The notes beneath the pieces were generated by a model that was given only the letters and a program-made list of their open reading frames with translations, was not told the DNA's origin and did no database searches. From assembly GCA_041906185.1 (NCBI GenBank), contig JAYRJQ010000001.1:248001-312000 (forward strand): a DNA stretch of 64,000 nucleotides, read 5' to 3'. The stretch is from Roseateles_B sp041906185. Lineage in GTDB: Bacteria > Pseudomonadota > Gammaproteobacteria > Burkholderiales > Burkholderiaceae_C. Made by a program: the position numbers and the translations under genes. Below are positions 43,718 through 52,816 of the stretch, in pieces (within the stretch, counting starts at the first letter, position 1; every line of letters begins with the position of its first letter).

Positions 43718-45637
43718 ATGAGCAGCAATCCCAGCCCGTCCACCGGCGACTACGCCAGCTTCTATCGCCGCTCGGTGGAGCAGCCGGACGAGTTCTGGCG
43801 CGAGCAGGCCGGGCTCATCGAGTGGCAGACGCCCTTCCAGCAGGTCTGTGACTACGACCGCCCGCCCTTTGCCAAGTGGTTCGTGGGCGGCACGACCAAT
43901 CTGTGCCACAACGCCGTGGACCGCCACGCCCGGGACCGCGGCGAGCAGAACGCGCTGATCTGGGTCTCGACCGAGGTCAAGCAGGAGCGCATCTACAGCT
44001 TCCGCGAGCTGCAGCGCGAGGTGGAGCGCATGGCCGCCATCCTGCAGGCGCAAGGCGTGGGGCAGGGCGACCGGGTGCTGATCTACATGCCGATGATCCC
44101 GGAAGCCGCCTTCGCGATGCTGGCCTGCGCGCGCATCGGGGCGATCCATTCGGTGGTGTTCGGTGGCTTCGCCAGCGTCTCGCTCGCCAGCCGCATCGAC
44201 GATGCCACGCCCAAGCTCGTCGTGAGCGCGGACGCCGGCAGCCGCTCCGGCAAGGTCGTGCCCTACAAGCACCTGCTGGACGAGGCCATCGAGCTGGCGC
44301 AGCACAAGCCGCAGGCCGTGCTGATGGTGGACCGCGGGCTGGCACCCTTCGAGCGCGTCGCGGGTCGCGACCTCGACTACGCCGCCCTGCGCGAGCAGCA
44401 CAAGGAAGCCCAGGTGCCCTGCACCTGGCTGGAGTCCAATGCCGTCAGCTACACGCTCTACACGAGCGGCACCACCGGCAAGCCCAAGGGCGTGCAACGC
44501 GACGTCGGCGGCTATGCCGTGGCCCTCGCGGCCAGCATGAAGCACATCTACTGCGGCCATGCGGGCGAGACCTATTTCTCCACCAGCGACATCGGCTGGG
44601 TCGTCGGCCACAGCTACATCATCTACGGCCCGCTGATCGCCGGCATGGCCACGCTCATGTATGAGGGGCTGCCCACCGTGCCCGATGCCGGCATCTGGTG
44701 GCAGCTCGTCGAGCGCTTCAAGGTCACGGTGATGTTCAGCGCCCCGACGGCCGTGCGCGTGCTCAAGAAGCAGGACCCGGCCTACCTGGGCAAGTACGAC
44801 CTCGGCAGCCTGCGCGCGCTGTTCCTGGCCGGCGAGCCGCTGGACGAGCCGACCGCCACCTGGATCGCCCAGAGTCTCGGTCGCCCCATCATCGACAACT
44901 ACTGGCAGACGGAGACCGGCTGGCCCATCCTGTCCATCGCCAATGGCGTCGAGAAGAAGCCCAGCAAGTTCGGCTCGCCCGGCGTGGCCATGTACGGCTA
45001 CAAGGTCCGGCTGCTGAACGAGAACACCGGTGAGGAGCTCACCGGCCCGAACCAGAAGGGCGTGGTCGCCATCGAAGGCCCGCTGCCCCCTGGCTGCCTG
45101 CAGACGGTCTGGGGCGACGACGCGCGCTTCGTCAACACCTACTGGTCCAGCATCCCCGACAAGCTCGTCTACTCGACCTTCGACTGGGGCATCCGCGACG
45201 AGGACGGCTACTACTACATCCTCGGCCGCACCGACGACGTCATCAACGTCGCCGGCCACCGCCTCGGCACGCGGGAGATCGAGGAGAGCATCTCCAGCCA
45301 TCCCAACGTGGCCGAGGTGGCCGTGGTGGGCGTGGCGGATGCGCTGAAGGGGCAGGTCGCGATGGCCTTCGCCGTGCTGAAGGACGGCAGCCGCGCGGCC
45401 ACCGAGGAGGGCGCCCGCCAGCAGGAGGCCGAGATCATGAAGCGCGTGGACGAGCAGCTGGGGGCCGTCGCGCGCCCGGCCCGCGTGCGCTTCGTGACGG
45501 TGCTGCCCAAGACCCGCTCGGGCAAGCTGCTGCGCCGCGCGATCCAGGCGGTGTGCGAGCAGCGCGATCCGGGCGACCTCACCACCATCGAGGACCCGAC
45601 GGCCCTGCAGCAGATCCGCACGCTGGTGAACGGCTGA
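43718..45637 (+). CDS. prpE: Propionyl-CoA synthetase
   Basis: A 639-residue acyl-CoA ligase. P-loop YTSGTTGKPKGVQRDVGGYA, the DNYWQTETGWPI motif, hinge-region GRTDDVINVAGHRLGTREIEE, and the late catalytic/acetylated Lys in PKTRSGKLLRR. The KGVQRD and start SFYRRSVEQPDEFWREQ match PrpE more than Acs. Starts the methylcitrate route or supplies propionyl-CoA; other prp genes are not here. ATG 43718 has AGAGG six bases before it; 43697 is an alternative. Confidence 0.88.
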   Translation: MSSNPSPSTGDYASFYRRSVEQPDEFWREQAGLIEWQTPFQQVCDYDRPPFAKWFVGGTTNLCHNAVDRHARDRGEQNALIWVSTEVKQERIYSFRELQREVERMAAILQAQGVGQGDRVLIYMPMIPEAAFAMLACARIGAIHSVVFGGFASVSLASRIDDATPKLVVSADAGSRSGKVVPYKHLLDEAIELAQHKPQAVLMVDRGLAPFERVAGRDLDYAALREQHKEAQVPCTWLESNAVSYTLYTSGTTGKPKGVQRDVGGYAVALAASMKHIYCGHAGETYFSTSDIGWVVGHSYIIYGPLIAGMATLMYEGLPTVPDAGIWWQLVERFKVTVMFSAPTAVRVLKKQDPAYLGKYDLGSLRALFLAGEPLDEPTATWIAQSLGRPIIDNYWQTETGWPILSIANGVEKKPSKFGSPGVAMYGYKVRLLNENTGEELTGPNQKGVVAIEGPLPPGCLQTVWGDDARFVNTYWSSIPDKLVYSTFDWGIRDEDGYYYILGRTDDVINVAGHRLGTREIEESISSHPNVAEVAVVGVADALKGQVAMAFAVLKDGSRAATEEGARQQEAEIMKRVDEQLGAVARPARVRFVTVLPKTRSGKLLRRAIQAVCEQRDPGDLTTIEDPTALQQIRTLVNG

Positions 45638-45803
45638 GGGCTGGGTGCAGGCCGGTCCGGCGCCCCTCGATCCGGGCGGCGCAATCGTTTTGTCGGTGTT
45701 TGTCCCGGTGCGATGACCTTCGGGCGCGCGCGGGGCGGCGGGCACAATCCGCCCACCTTTGGCTGACCCGCGCAGACGCCCTGGGGGCCTGCGCCGCACC
45801 TCC

Positions 45804-47819
45804 ATGATCACGATCCAGACTTCCCGCCGCCTCGCCGGCGCACTGCTCCTGGCCGGCCTGTCTGGCCTGAGCGGCCTGACCGCCATCGCCGCCCGGGCCG
45901 ACGCCGCGACGACGCTGCCCGCCCCCCCGTTTCCCACGCTGAAGACCGCCGCGCAGATCCGCCAGGCCTGCGACAGTGGCCTGGCCGCCGCCAAGAAGGC
46001 GCTGGGGCTGCTGGAGCGCCGCAAGGTCGACGTCACATGGATGGCCGCCTTCGATGACTACGCCGCCCTGGTGGAAGACGGCCAGGGCCCGGTCGATTTC
46101 GTTCAGTACGTGCACCCGGACAAGGCCGGCCGCGACGCCGCCCAGGCCTGCTCCATGCGCTGGACGCAGTTCAACTCCGGCGTCGCCCAGAACGAGCTGC
46201 TCTACAAGGCCCTCAAGCGCGCCCCGACGCCCACGGCCCGCGAGCGAGAGCTGCAGCGCGTCGCCCTCGGCGCCTTCGAGGACAGCGGCGTGTCGCTGCC
46301 CCCGGCCAAGCGCCAGCGCGCCAAGGCCATCATCGACAAGCTCGGCGAGCTGGACCAGCAGTTCAACAAGAACATCCGCGATGCCAACGTCCAGCGGGCC
46401 TACACCGAGGCCGAGCTGCAGGGCGTGCCGGAGGGCGTCTGGAAGAACGCCCGCCGCGACGCGGACGGCCGCATCCTGCTGGGCGTGGACTACCCGAGCT
46501 ACGGCCCGGTGCTGCAGTCCGCCGAGAACGCCGAGGCCCGCCACCGCATGTGGGAGGCCAAGGTCAACGAGGGCGGCGAGGCCAATCTGCGCCTGCTGGC
46601 CGAGATCGCCCAGCTGCGCCGCGAGTACGCCGGCCTGTTCGGCTACGACAACTATGTGGACTTCAACCTGCGCCGCCGCATGGCCGGCAACGCGCAGACG
46701 GCCTGGAAGTTCCTTGACGAGGTGCAGGCAACGGTGACCGAGCGCGAGCGCGCCGACGTCGCGGACCTGCAGGCCGCCAAGGCCCAGCACCTGGGCGTGC
46801 CGGCCGCGCAGGTCAAGATCGAGCGCTGGGACGCGAGCTTCTACTCCGAGCGCCTGCGCCAGGCGCGCTTCCAGGTCGACCAGGAAGCCCTGCGCGAGTA
46901 CTTCCCGGCCCAGGAGAGCCTGCGCTTCGCGATGCGCATCATCGAACGCCTGATGGGCGTGAAGTACACCGAGGTGCCGGCCGATCTGTGGCATCCCGAG
47001 GTGAAGGCCTTCGCCGTGAGCGACGCCGCCACCGGCAAGCCGCTGGCCAATCTCTACGTGGACCTGTTCCCGCGCGAGGGCAAGTACAACCACGCCGCCG
47101 TGTGGCCGCTGCGCGGCAGCGCGACGCGTGTGGGCCGCCTGCCGGCCGCGGCGCTGGTCGTCAACTTCAACCGCAAGGGCCTGACGATCGACGAGATGGA
47201 GACGCTGCTGCACGAGCTGGGCCATGCCGTGCACAACAACCTCAGCAACACCTATTACGTGCAGCAAGCCGGCACGGCGGTGATGCACGACTTCGTGGAG
47301 GCGCCCTCGCAGATGCTGGAGGACTGGGTCGTCAACAAGCAGGTGCTGCCGCTGATGCAGGAGGTCTGCCCCAGCTGCAAGCCCATGCCGGAGGCGCTGG
47401 TGGACAAGGTCGTCGCGGCCAAGCACTTCGGCAAGGGCACGCAGTACGGCCGTCAGCACCTCTACGCGAGCTACGACCTCGCCCTGCACGGCAAGGAGCC
47501 GCAGGACCCGCAGGCGCTGTGGGCGAAGATGGAAGGCGCGACGCCGCTGGGCCATGTGCCGGGCAGCAAGTTCGTGGCCGGCTTCTCCCACATCGCGGGG
47601 GGCTATGGCGCGGGCTATTACGGTTACCTCTGGAGTCTGGTGCTGGCCATGGACCTGCGCAGCCCCTTCGCCGCCAGCAAGCTCGACGCCGAGGTCGGCC
47701 GCCGCTACCGCGAGCGCGTGCTGGCGCAGGGCGGGCAGAAGCCGGCGCCGGAGCTGGTCCGGGACTTCCTGGGTCGCAATCCCAGCAACGCCGCCTTCTT
47801 CGACTACCTGAAACACTGA
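45804..47819 (+). CDS. M3 family zinc oligopeptidase, exported
   Basis: A 671-residue thimet-type peptidase with an N-terminal signal (AGALLLAGLSGLSGLTAIAARA), unlike cytosolic OpdA. Zinc motif His470-Glu-Leu-Gly-His474 and third ligand Glu499 in FVEAPSQ; the late GYGAGYYGYLWSLVLAMDL matches the M3 C-terminus, where substrate-stabilising Tyr/His lie. Probably degrades peptides in the periplasm. A CACAAT -10-like box lies at 45743. Confidence 0.92.
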   Translation: MITIQTSRRLAGALLLAGLSGLSGLTAIAARADAATTLPAPPFPTLKTAAQIRQACDSGLAAAKKALGLLERRKVDVTWMAAFDDYAALVEDGQGPVDFVQYVHPDKAGRDAAQACSMRWTQFNSGVAQNELLYKALKRAPTPTARERELQRVALGAFEDSGVSLPPAKRQRAKAIIDKLGELDQQFNKNIRDANVQRAYTEAELQGVPEGVWKNARRDADGRILLGVDYPSYGPVLQSAENAEARHRMWEAKVNEGGEANLRLLAEIAQLRREYAGLFGYDNYVDFNLRRRMAGNAQTAWKFLDEVQATVTERERADVADLQAAKAQHLGVPAAQVKIERWDASFYSERLRQARFQVDQEALREYFPAQESLRFAMRIIERLMGVKYTEVPADLWHPEVKAFAVSDAATGKPLANLYVDLFPREGKYNHAAVWPLRGSATRVGRLPAAALVVNFNRKGLTIDEMETLLHELGHAVHNNLSNTYYVQQAGTAVMHDFVEAPSQMLEDWVVNKQVLPLMQEVCPSCKPMPEALVDKVVAAKHFGKGTQYGRQHLYASYDLALHGKEPQDPQALWAKMEGATPLGHVPGSKFVAGFSHIAGGYGAGYYGYLWSLVLAMDLRSPFAASKLDAEVGRRYRERVLAQGGQKPAPELVRDFLGRNPSNAAFFDYLKH

Positions 47820-47845
47820 TCGGCAGGGGACCCCGCCCGCCCTCC

Positions 47846-47871
47846 AGGCCCGCCTCTCGGCGGGCCTTTTT
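47846..47871 (+). terminator. Terminator of the M3 peptidase gene
   Basis: Perfect 9-bp stem AGGCCCGCC/GGCGGGCCT, loop TCTC, then four more T. Confidence 0.88.
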
Positions 47872-48207
47872 CATGGCGGCTGCGGAAACGAAGTCTGACG
47901 GCCCCGTGCAGCGGCCAGGCCCCTGACGTGTTCGTGACGTGGCCACACATCGCCCATGACGCCGCCATGGCGCGGCTCATTTGTGTCCAAACCTTTCAAA
48001 TGTGGCATTTGCAAGGAAATCCTGGCTACCCTGTCAGCTCTTTCAGGTTGCGCCCCATGTCAGGGTTTTGCTGGACTGTGGGGCTGGGTGAGATGGCCAC
48101 AATGCGCGCGTCTTCACCCGGGAGGTACTGCCGGTGAGGGCGCATAACAGTCCGGGCGCCTTGCAGTGACCCGGCATGTTGGGGTGCAGGACAGAAGTGA
48201 GCGTGGT
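47872..48207. other. Intergenic region before the PhnD-like gene
   Basis: 336 bp without a gene. An AT-richer island at 47978-48011 has CATTTG, CAAATG, CATTTG with gaps of 13 and 3 bp, a possible operator, followed by TACCCT (48028), a possible -10. Otherwise nothing clear. Confidence 0.4.
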
Positions 48208-49032
48208 ATGAACTTGAGCAGGCATTGGAGCGCCACCCTGGCGATGGCAGGGCTGATGGCGATGGCGTCTGCCGCGCAGGCCTTGAGCTTTGCGGTGAAC
48301 GAGGGCGTGACCTACCGGGTCAGCAACGCCGAGATCCAGGCCCGCTATGCGGCCATGGCCACCGACCTGTCGAAACTGCTGCAGCAGCCCGTCACCATCG
48401 AGCCCATCGCCGACTACAAGGCCCTGCGCCAGGGCCTGGCCGACAAGCGCTGGGAGCTGGCGATGGTGCACCCGGCCCATATCTCCATCGAGGCCATGAA
48501 GCATTCCGGCTACCGCCTGGTGGCCGTCACCAAGGGCTTCACCGAGTACAAGGCCGGCTTCCTGGTGCGCTCCGACGCCGCCTGGACGCAGCTCACGGAC
48601 CTGCGCGGCCAGCACCTGGGCGCCCCGGACGAGGACTCCATCACCTCGGTGATGCTGCGGGCCACGCTGCGGGACCTGAAGATGAGCGCGCCCCAGGTGC
48701 GCATCACCTACACGCGCTACCAGGACGCCGTCCCCTTCTTCGTCGAGAACTACCTCACCCATGCCGGCGTGACCGCCTCCGGGGCCGTGCTGAAGGCCTG
48801 GCAGGCCAAGGGCGGCAAGATCCTGGGCTACACGCGGCCCGTGCCCATCAAGCACATCATCGCGAGCCCCAGCCTCACCAGCGAGCAGCTGGAGAAGGTC
48901 CAGCAGTACCTCACGAACCTGGATGCGACCGAGGACGGGCGCAAGAAGCTCGAGCCGACGAAGTGGAAAGGTTTCCAGCGCTTTGACCAGGCCGAGATGA
49001 TGAAGCTGGGCGAGTGGCTGGACGTCCGCTGA
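48208..49032 (+). CDS. PhnD/SsuA/transferrin-like periplasmic binding protein
   Basis: A 274-residue exported protein: signal 1-25, then FAVNEGVTYRVSNAEIQARY, LAMVHPAHISIEAMKHSGYRLVAVTKGF and DLRGQHLGAPDEDSITSVML, typical of phosphonate/phosphite-type receptors. No ABC partners are nearby, so it is an orphan that may serve sensing or another system. ATG 48208 starts the signal peptide. Confidence 0.8.
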   Translation: MNLSRHWSATLAMAGLMAMASAAQALSFAVNEGVTYRVSNAEIQARYAAMATDLSKLLQQPVTIEPIADYKALRQGLADKRWELAMVHPAHISIEAMKHSGYRLVAVTKGFTEYKAGFLVRSDAAWTQLTDLRGQHLGAPDEDSITSVMLRATLRDLKMSAPQVRITYTRYQDAVPFFVENYLTHAGVTASGAVLKAWQAKGGKILGYTRPVPIKHIIASPSLTSEQLEKVQQYLTNLDATEDGRKKLEPTKWKGFQRFDQAEMMKLGEWLDVR

Positions 49033-49075
49033 GCTGGCGATGCCGTGTCCCTGAGTTGTCGATAAGGTGCGACCC

Positions 49076-50602
49076 ATGTCCCAAGACTCCCTCTGGCTGC
49101 AGCTGCAGTCCCTGCCCACGGATGCCCTCGCGCTGCGCGCGCCCGGCCGCCCGCCGCTGAGCCATGGCGCGCTGCAGGCGCTGATCGAGCGCAGCGTGCA
49201 GCAGCTCAACGCCTGGGGCATCGGCCGCAACGACCGCGTGGCCATCGTGCTGCCCAACGGCCCCGAGATGGCCGCCTGCTTCCTCGCCTGCGCCTGCGGC
49301 GTGGCCAGCGCACCGCTGAACCCCGCCTACCGGGCCGACGAGTTCGAGTTCTATCTGCGGGACCTCCAGGCCCGCGCGCTGATCGTGGAGCAGGGCAGCG
49401 ACTCGCCGGCCGTGGCCGTGGCCCGGGCGCTGGGCGTGCCGCTCATCGAGCTCGAGCCGCTGGAGGCCGCGGGGGACTTCCGCCTGCATGGGGACTTCCC
49501 GGCGGCGGGCGTGGCGGGCGTGGTGGTGGCGAGCGGCATGTCTGAGCCCGAGGACATCTCCATGGTGCTGCACACCTCCGGCACCACCTCCCGGCCCAAG
49601 ATCGTGCCGCTGTCTCAGCGCAATCTGTGCGCCTCGGCGGCCAACATCCGCCGCACGCTGCAGTTCACCGGCGCGGACCGCGGCCTGAACATCATGCCGC
49701 TCTTCCACATCCACGGCCTGATCGCCGGGGTGCTGGCGCCGCTGAGCGCGGGCTCGCAGGTCTTCTGCACGCCGGGCTTCAACGCGCTGAAGTTCTTCGG
49801 CTGGATGGATGAGGCGGCCCCCACCTGGTACACCGCCGTGCCCACCATGCATCAGGCCATCCTGACCCGGGCCGGCAAGAACACCGACATCATCCGGCGG
49901 CACCCGCTGCGCTTCATGCGCTCCTCGTCTTCCTCGATGCCGCCGCAGGTCATCAGCGAGCTGGAGCAGGTCTTCGGCGCCCCGCTGGTCGAGGCCTACG
50001 GCATGACCGAGGCCACGCACCAGATGGCCAGCAACCCCCTGCCGCCGGGCGTGCGCAAGCCGGGCACCGTCGGCCTGGCTGCGGGCCCCGAGGTCGCCAT
50101 CATGGGCGCCGGTGGCCAGCTGCTGCCGGCCGGCGAAACCGGTGAAATCGTCATCCGCGGCGCCAACGTCACCCAGGGCTACGAGAGCAATCCGTCCGCC
50201 AATGCCGAAGCCTTCCTCAATGGCTGGTTCCGCACGGGTGACCAGGGCGTGATGGACGCCGAGGGCTACGTCTCGATCACCGGCCGCCTCAAGGAAATCA
50301 TCAACCGTGGCGGCGAGAAGATCAGCCCCCGCGAGGTGGACGAGGTCCTGATGGACCACGCCGCGGTGGCGCAGGTGGTGTGCTTCGGCCTGCCGCATCC
50401 CAAGCTCGGCGAGGAGGTTGGAGCCGTGGTCGTGCTGCGCGAGGGCGCCGCCGCCACGGAGCGCGAGCTGCAGCAGTTCGTGGCCCAGCGCCTGGCCGAC
50501 TTCAAGGTCCCGGCCAAGATCCTGTTCATGGCCGAGATTCCCAAGGGCGCGACCGGCAAGCTGCAGCGCATCGGCCTCGCGCAGAAGCTCGGGCTGGCCT
50601 GA
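49076..50602 (+). CDS. Acyl-CoA synthetase resembling oxalate-CoA ligase
   Basis: A 508-residue AMP-forming ligase. Motifs: LHTSGTTSRPKIVPLSQRN (P-loop), PLFHIHGLIAGVLAPL, RSSSSSMPP, AYGMTEATHQMASNPLPPG and GRLKEIINRGGEKISPREVD; terminal Lys in PKGATGKLQR. The RSSS and EATHQMxSNPLP segments are closest to plant/yeast AAE3/Pcs60 oxalyl-CoA synthetases. Activity on oxalate or another small diacid is inferred. Only 64 bp before a TctC-type receptor gene on the same strand. Confidence 0.8.
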   Translation: MSQDSLWLQLQSLPTDALALRAPGRPPLSHGALQALIERSVQQLNAWGIGRNDRVAIVLPNGPEMAACFLACACGVASAPLNPAYRADEFEFYLRDLQARALIVEQGSDSPAVAVARALGVPLIELEPLEAAGDFRLHGDFPAAGVAGVVVASGMSEPEDISMVLHTSGTTSRPKIVPLSQRNLCASAANIRRTLQFTGADRGLNIMPLFHIHGLIAGVLAPLSAGSQVFCTPGFNALKFFGWMDEAAPTWYTAVPTMHQAILTRAGKNTDIIRRHPLRFMRSSSSSMPPQVISELEQVFGAPLVEAYGMTEATHQMASNPLPPGVRKPGTVGLAAGPEVAIMGAGGQLLPAGETGEIVIRGANVTQGYESNPSANAEAFLNGWFRTGDQGVMDAEGYVSITGRLKEIINRGGEKISPREVDEVLMDHAAVAQVVCFGLPHPKLGEEVGAVVVLREGAAATERELQQFVAQRLADFKVPAKILFMAEIPKGATGKLQRIGLAQKLGLA

Positions 50603-50666
50603 GATCGGCCCGCAGGCCGGTCCGTTCACAAAAGACAAGTTCAACCAGAGGAAGAGATCCACCGTC

Positions 50667-51749
50667 ATGCCGAAGTCCGCCTCCCTGCGCACCGCGCTGC
50701 GCCTGCATTCGCCCTTGGTCCCCTCCGTGACGGCCGCCCGCGGCCCCTCGAACCTTTCCCGTACCGCGGGCCTCGCTCTCGGCGCCGTGGCGCTGGCTGC
50801 CTGCGGAAATGCCCTGGCAGCTGCGTGGCAGCCCAGCAAGCCCATCGAGTTCGTCGTGCCGGCCGGCACCGGCGGTGGCGCGGACCAGATGGCCCGCTTC
50901 ATCCAGGGCATGGTGGCCAAGCACCAGCTGTCGCCCCAGCCCGTGGTGGTGGTGAACAAGGCCGGCGGCGCCGGCGCGGAGGGCTTCCTGGACGTCAAGG
51001 GTGACAAGGGCAACCCGCACAAGCTGGTCATCACCCTGTCCAACCTCTACACCACGCCGCTGGCGACGGGCGTTCCCTTCAACTGGCGAGACCTGACCCC
51101 CGTCTCGATGATGGCCCTCGACCAGTTCGTGCTGTGGGTGAACGAGGACGCGCCCTACAAGACCGCACGGGACTACTTCAACGCCATCAAGAGCCAGCCG
51201 CCGGGCACCTTCAAGATGGGTGGCACGGGCTCCAAGCAGGAAGACCAGATCATCACGGTCATGCTGGAGAAGGCTGCGGGCAAGAAGATCATCTACGTGC
51301 CCTTCAAGGGCGGTGGCGACGTCGCGGTGCAGCTGGTCGGCAAGCATGTCGACTCCACCGTGAACAACCCGATCGAGGCCGAGTCCCACTGGCGTGCCGG
51401 CAAGTTGCGCGCGCTGTGCGTGTTCGACGACAAGCCCATGCCCTATCCGGAGAAGGTCACCGCCTCCCAGAGCTGGCAGGACCTGCCCACCTGCGCCTCG
51501 CAGGGCATTCCCGTGTCCTACCTGATGCTGCGCGGCATCTTCATGGCCCCGGGCGTGACGGCCGACCAGAAGGCCTTCTACATCGAGATGCTGGACAAGC
51601 TGCGCAAGCTGCCGGAGTGGAAGGACTTCATGGCCAAGGGCGCGTTCCGGCAGGAGGCGCTGCAGGGCGAGGCCTACTTCGACTGGCTGGGGCGCAACGA
51701 GCAGTTGCACCGCGTGCTGATGAAGGAGGCCGGCTTCATCGCTCAGTGA
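50667..51749 (+). CDS. TctC/Bug-family solute receptor
   Basis: A 360-residue periplasmic receptor of tripartite tricarboxylate transporters. After a long N-terminus and signal (GLALGAVALAACGNALAA, where LAAC could also be a lipobox) it begins WQPSKPIEFVVPAGTGGGADQMARF, with VNKAGGAGAEGF and YVPFKGGGDVAVQLVG. Ligand unknown, plausibly a dicarboxylate given the ligase upstream. tctB and tctA follow after a 530-bp gap. Confidence 0.9.
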   Translation: MPKSASLRTALRLHSPLVPSVTAARGPSNLSRTAGLALGAVALAACGNALAAAWQPSKPIEFVVPAGTGGGADQMARFIQGMVAKHQLSPQPVVVVNKAGGAGAEGFLDVKGDKGNPHKLVITLSNLYTTPLATGVPFNWRDLTPVSMMALDQFVLWVNEDAPYKTARDYFNAIKSQPPGTFKMGGTGSKQEDQIITVMLEKAAGKKIIYVPFKGGGDVAVQLVGKHVDSTVNNPIEAESHWRAGKLRALCVFDDKPMPYPEKVTASQSWQDLPTCASQGIPVSYLMLRGIFMAPGVTADQKAFYIEMLDKLRKLPEWKDFMAKGAFRQEALQGEAYFDWLGRNEQLHRVLMKEAGFIAQ

Positions 51750-51990
51750 GGCCGGCCGGTGCTCCGGGCGCGTGACGAGCCCGAGGGCAGCCGAAGAAGA
51801 CGACCTGTGACGCGGACCCGGATGTCGAGGGGCTGGCTGTTGGGTGCGGGTTGTCGGATGTTGGCGGATCGCTGCGCAAGCGCAGGGCCCGGTGCCCCGG
51901 CATCGAAGGCCCATGGGCGGCAGGAGGCCGCCCGCATGGCCGCGGGAACCGGGGTGGCGGGCGAGAGGCCAGCTTGGCGGCCTGGGTGGT

Positions 51991-52102
51991 CGTTTCATGT
52001 GAGCGTTTCGCGTGATCGTTTCGCGTGATCGTGTCGGGTGATGTGCCATCCGATGTGTCGGGCGATGTACCGAGCGATGTGTTGAGCGATGTGCCGAGCG
52101 AG
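51991..52102. repeat. Tandem 13-bp then 12-bp repeats in the tctC-tctB gap
   Basis: Within a 530-bp gap (51750-52279) that otherwise has no recognisable gene, four 13-mers of the CGTTTCGCGTGAT type (51991-52042) pass into five 12-mers of the GTGCCGAGCGAT type (52043-52102). Units share GCGAT/GTGAT ends, so the 12-mers look derived from the 13-mers. The 12-bp part keeps a reading frame open in phase with tctB (Ser-Asp-Val-Pro repeats), but no start site favours translation. A GGGCGGC/GCCGCCC hairpin lies near 51914. Confidence 0.75.
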
Positions 52103-52279
52103 GTGCCCGCTTGGCGCTCGATGGGGCGGGCGGTTCGCTGCGCGGGCCTGTGTTCGGCGGTGGTCCGTGCGCCGGCGGGAGCGTCCGCGCTCGGCGGGCG
52201 TCTGGCGTCTGGCGTGGTGAGGACGGTGGAGAGACGACGTGGCCTGGGCACAGGGCCGGTCAACAGCAGGGGAGACTTG

Positions 52280-52807
52280 ATGGACGCACAAGATCAGCCG
52301 GTGGACACCGGCGAGGCCGCCGAACGGCGCGGTCTGCCGCAGCGATGGGTGGAGCTGGGCACGGCGGCCGGGCTGCTGGCCTTTGCCGGCCTGCTCATCC
52401 TGGACAGCCTGCGCCTGGGCACCGGCTGGGCCGACGACGGCCCGCAGTCCGGCTACTTCCCCTTCCGCATCGGCCTGGGGCTGGCGGCCTGCAGCGGCTG
52501 GCTGCTCGTGCAGCAGCTGCGGCGCTGGTCGAGCTGCCAGCAACTCTTCGTGGAGGCCGGGCCGCTGCGGGACGTCGCGGCGGTCTTCCTGCCGACCGTG
52601 CTCTATGTGGCACTGATCCCGTGGCTGGGCATCTACGTGCCCTCGGCGCTGCTGATCGCCTGGTTCATGCGCCGCCAGGGCGGCTATGCCTGGGTCAAGG
52701 TGGGCGCGGTGTCCGTCGGGCTGGTGCTGCTGGTCTTCCTGCTCTTCGAGCGTTGGTTCGTGCAGCCGCTCCCCAAGGGGCCGCTCGAGCACTGGCTGGG
52801 TTTCTGA
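52280..52807 (+). CDS. TctB-family small transporter subunit
   Basis: A 175-residue protein with four helices, starting AGLLAFAGLLILDSLRLGTG and including DDGPQSGYFPFRIGLGLAACS, the TctB hallmark. GGGGAGA precedes ATG 52280. Pairs with TctA in the membrane. Confidence 0.88.
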   Translation: MDAQDQPVDTGEAAERRGLPQRWVELGTAAGLLAFAGLLILDSLRLGTGWADDGPQSGYFPFRIGLGLAACSGWLLVQQLRRWSSCQQLFVEAGPLRDVAAVFLPTVLYVALIPWLGIYVPSALLIAWFMRRQGGYAWVKVGAVSVGLVLLVFLLFERWFVQPLPKGPLEHWLGF

Positions 52808-52816
52808 GGAACGGAC

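Noticed and set aside
42554..46036. 1160-codon frame joining the C40 peptidase to upstream sequence
   Set aside because: Only the last 282 codons are real; the rest is antisense to prpE.
51991..52102. CRISPR array
   Set aside because: Units are adjacent, 12-13 bp, without spacers; no cas genes.
51736..52263. Minus-strand 175-codon repeat protein in the tctC-tctB gap
   Set aside because: The Gly-Thr-Ser repeats follow from the 12-bp DNA repeats; no ribosome site or partner.
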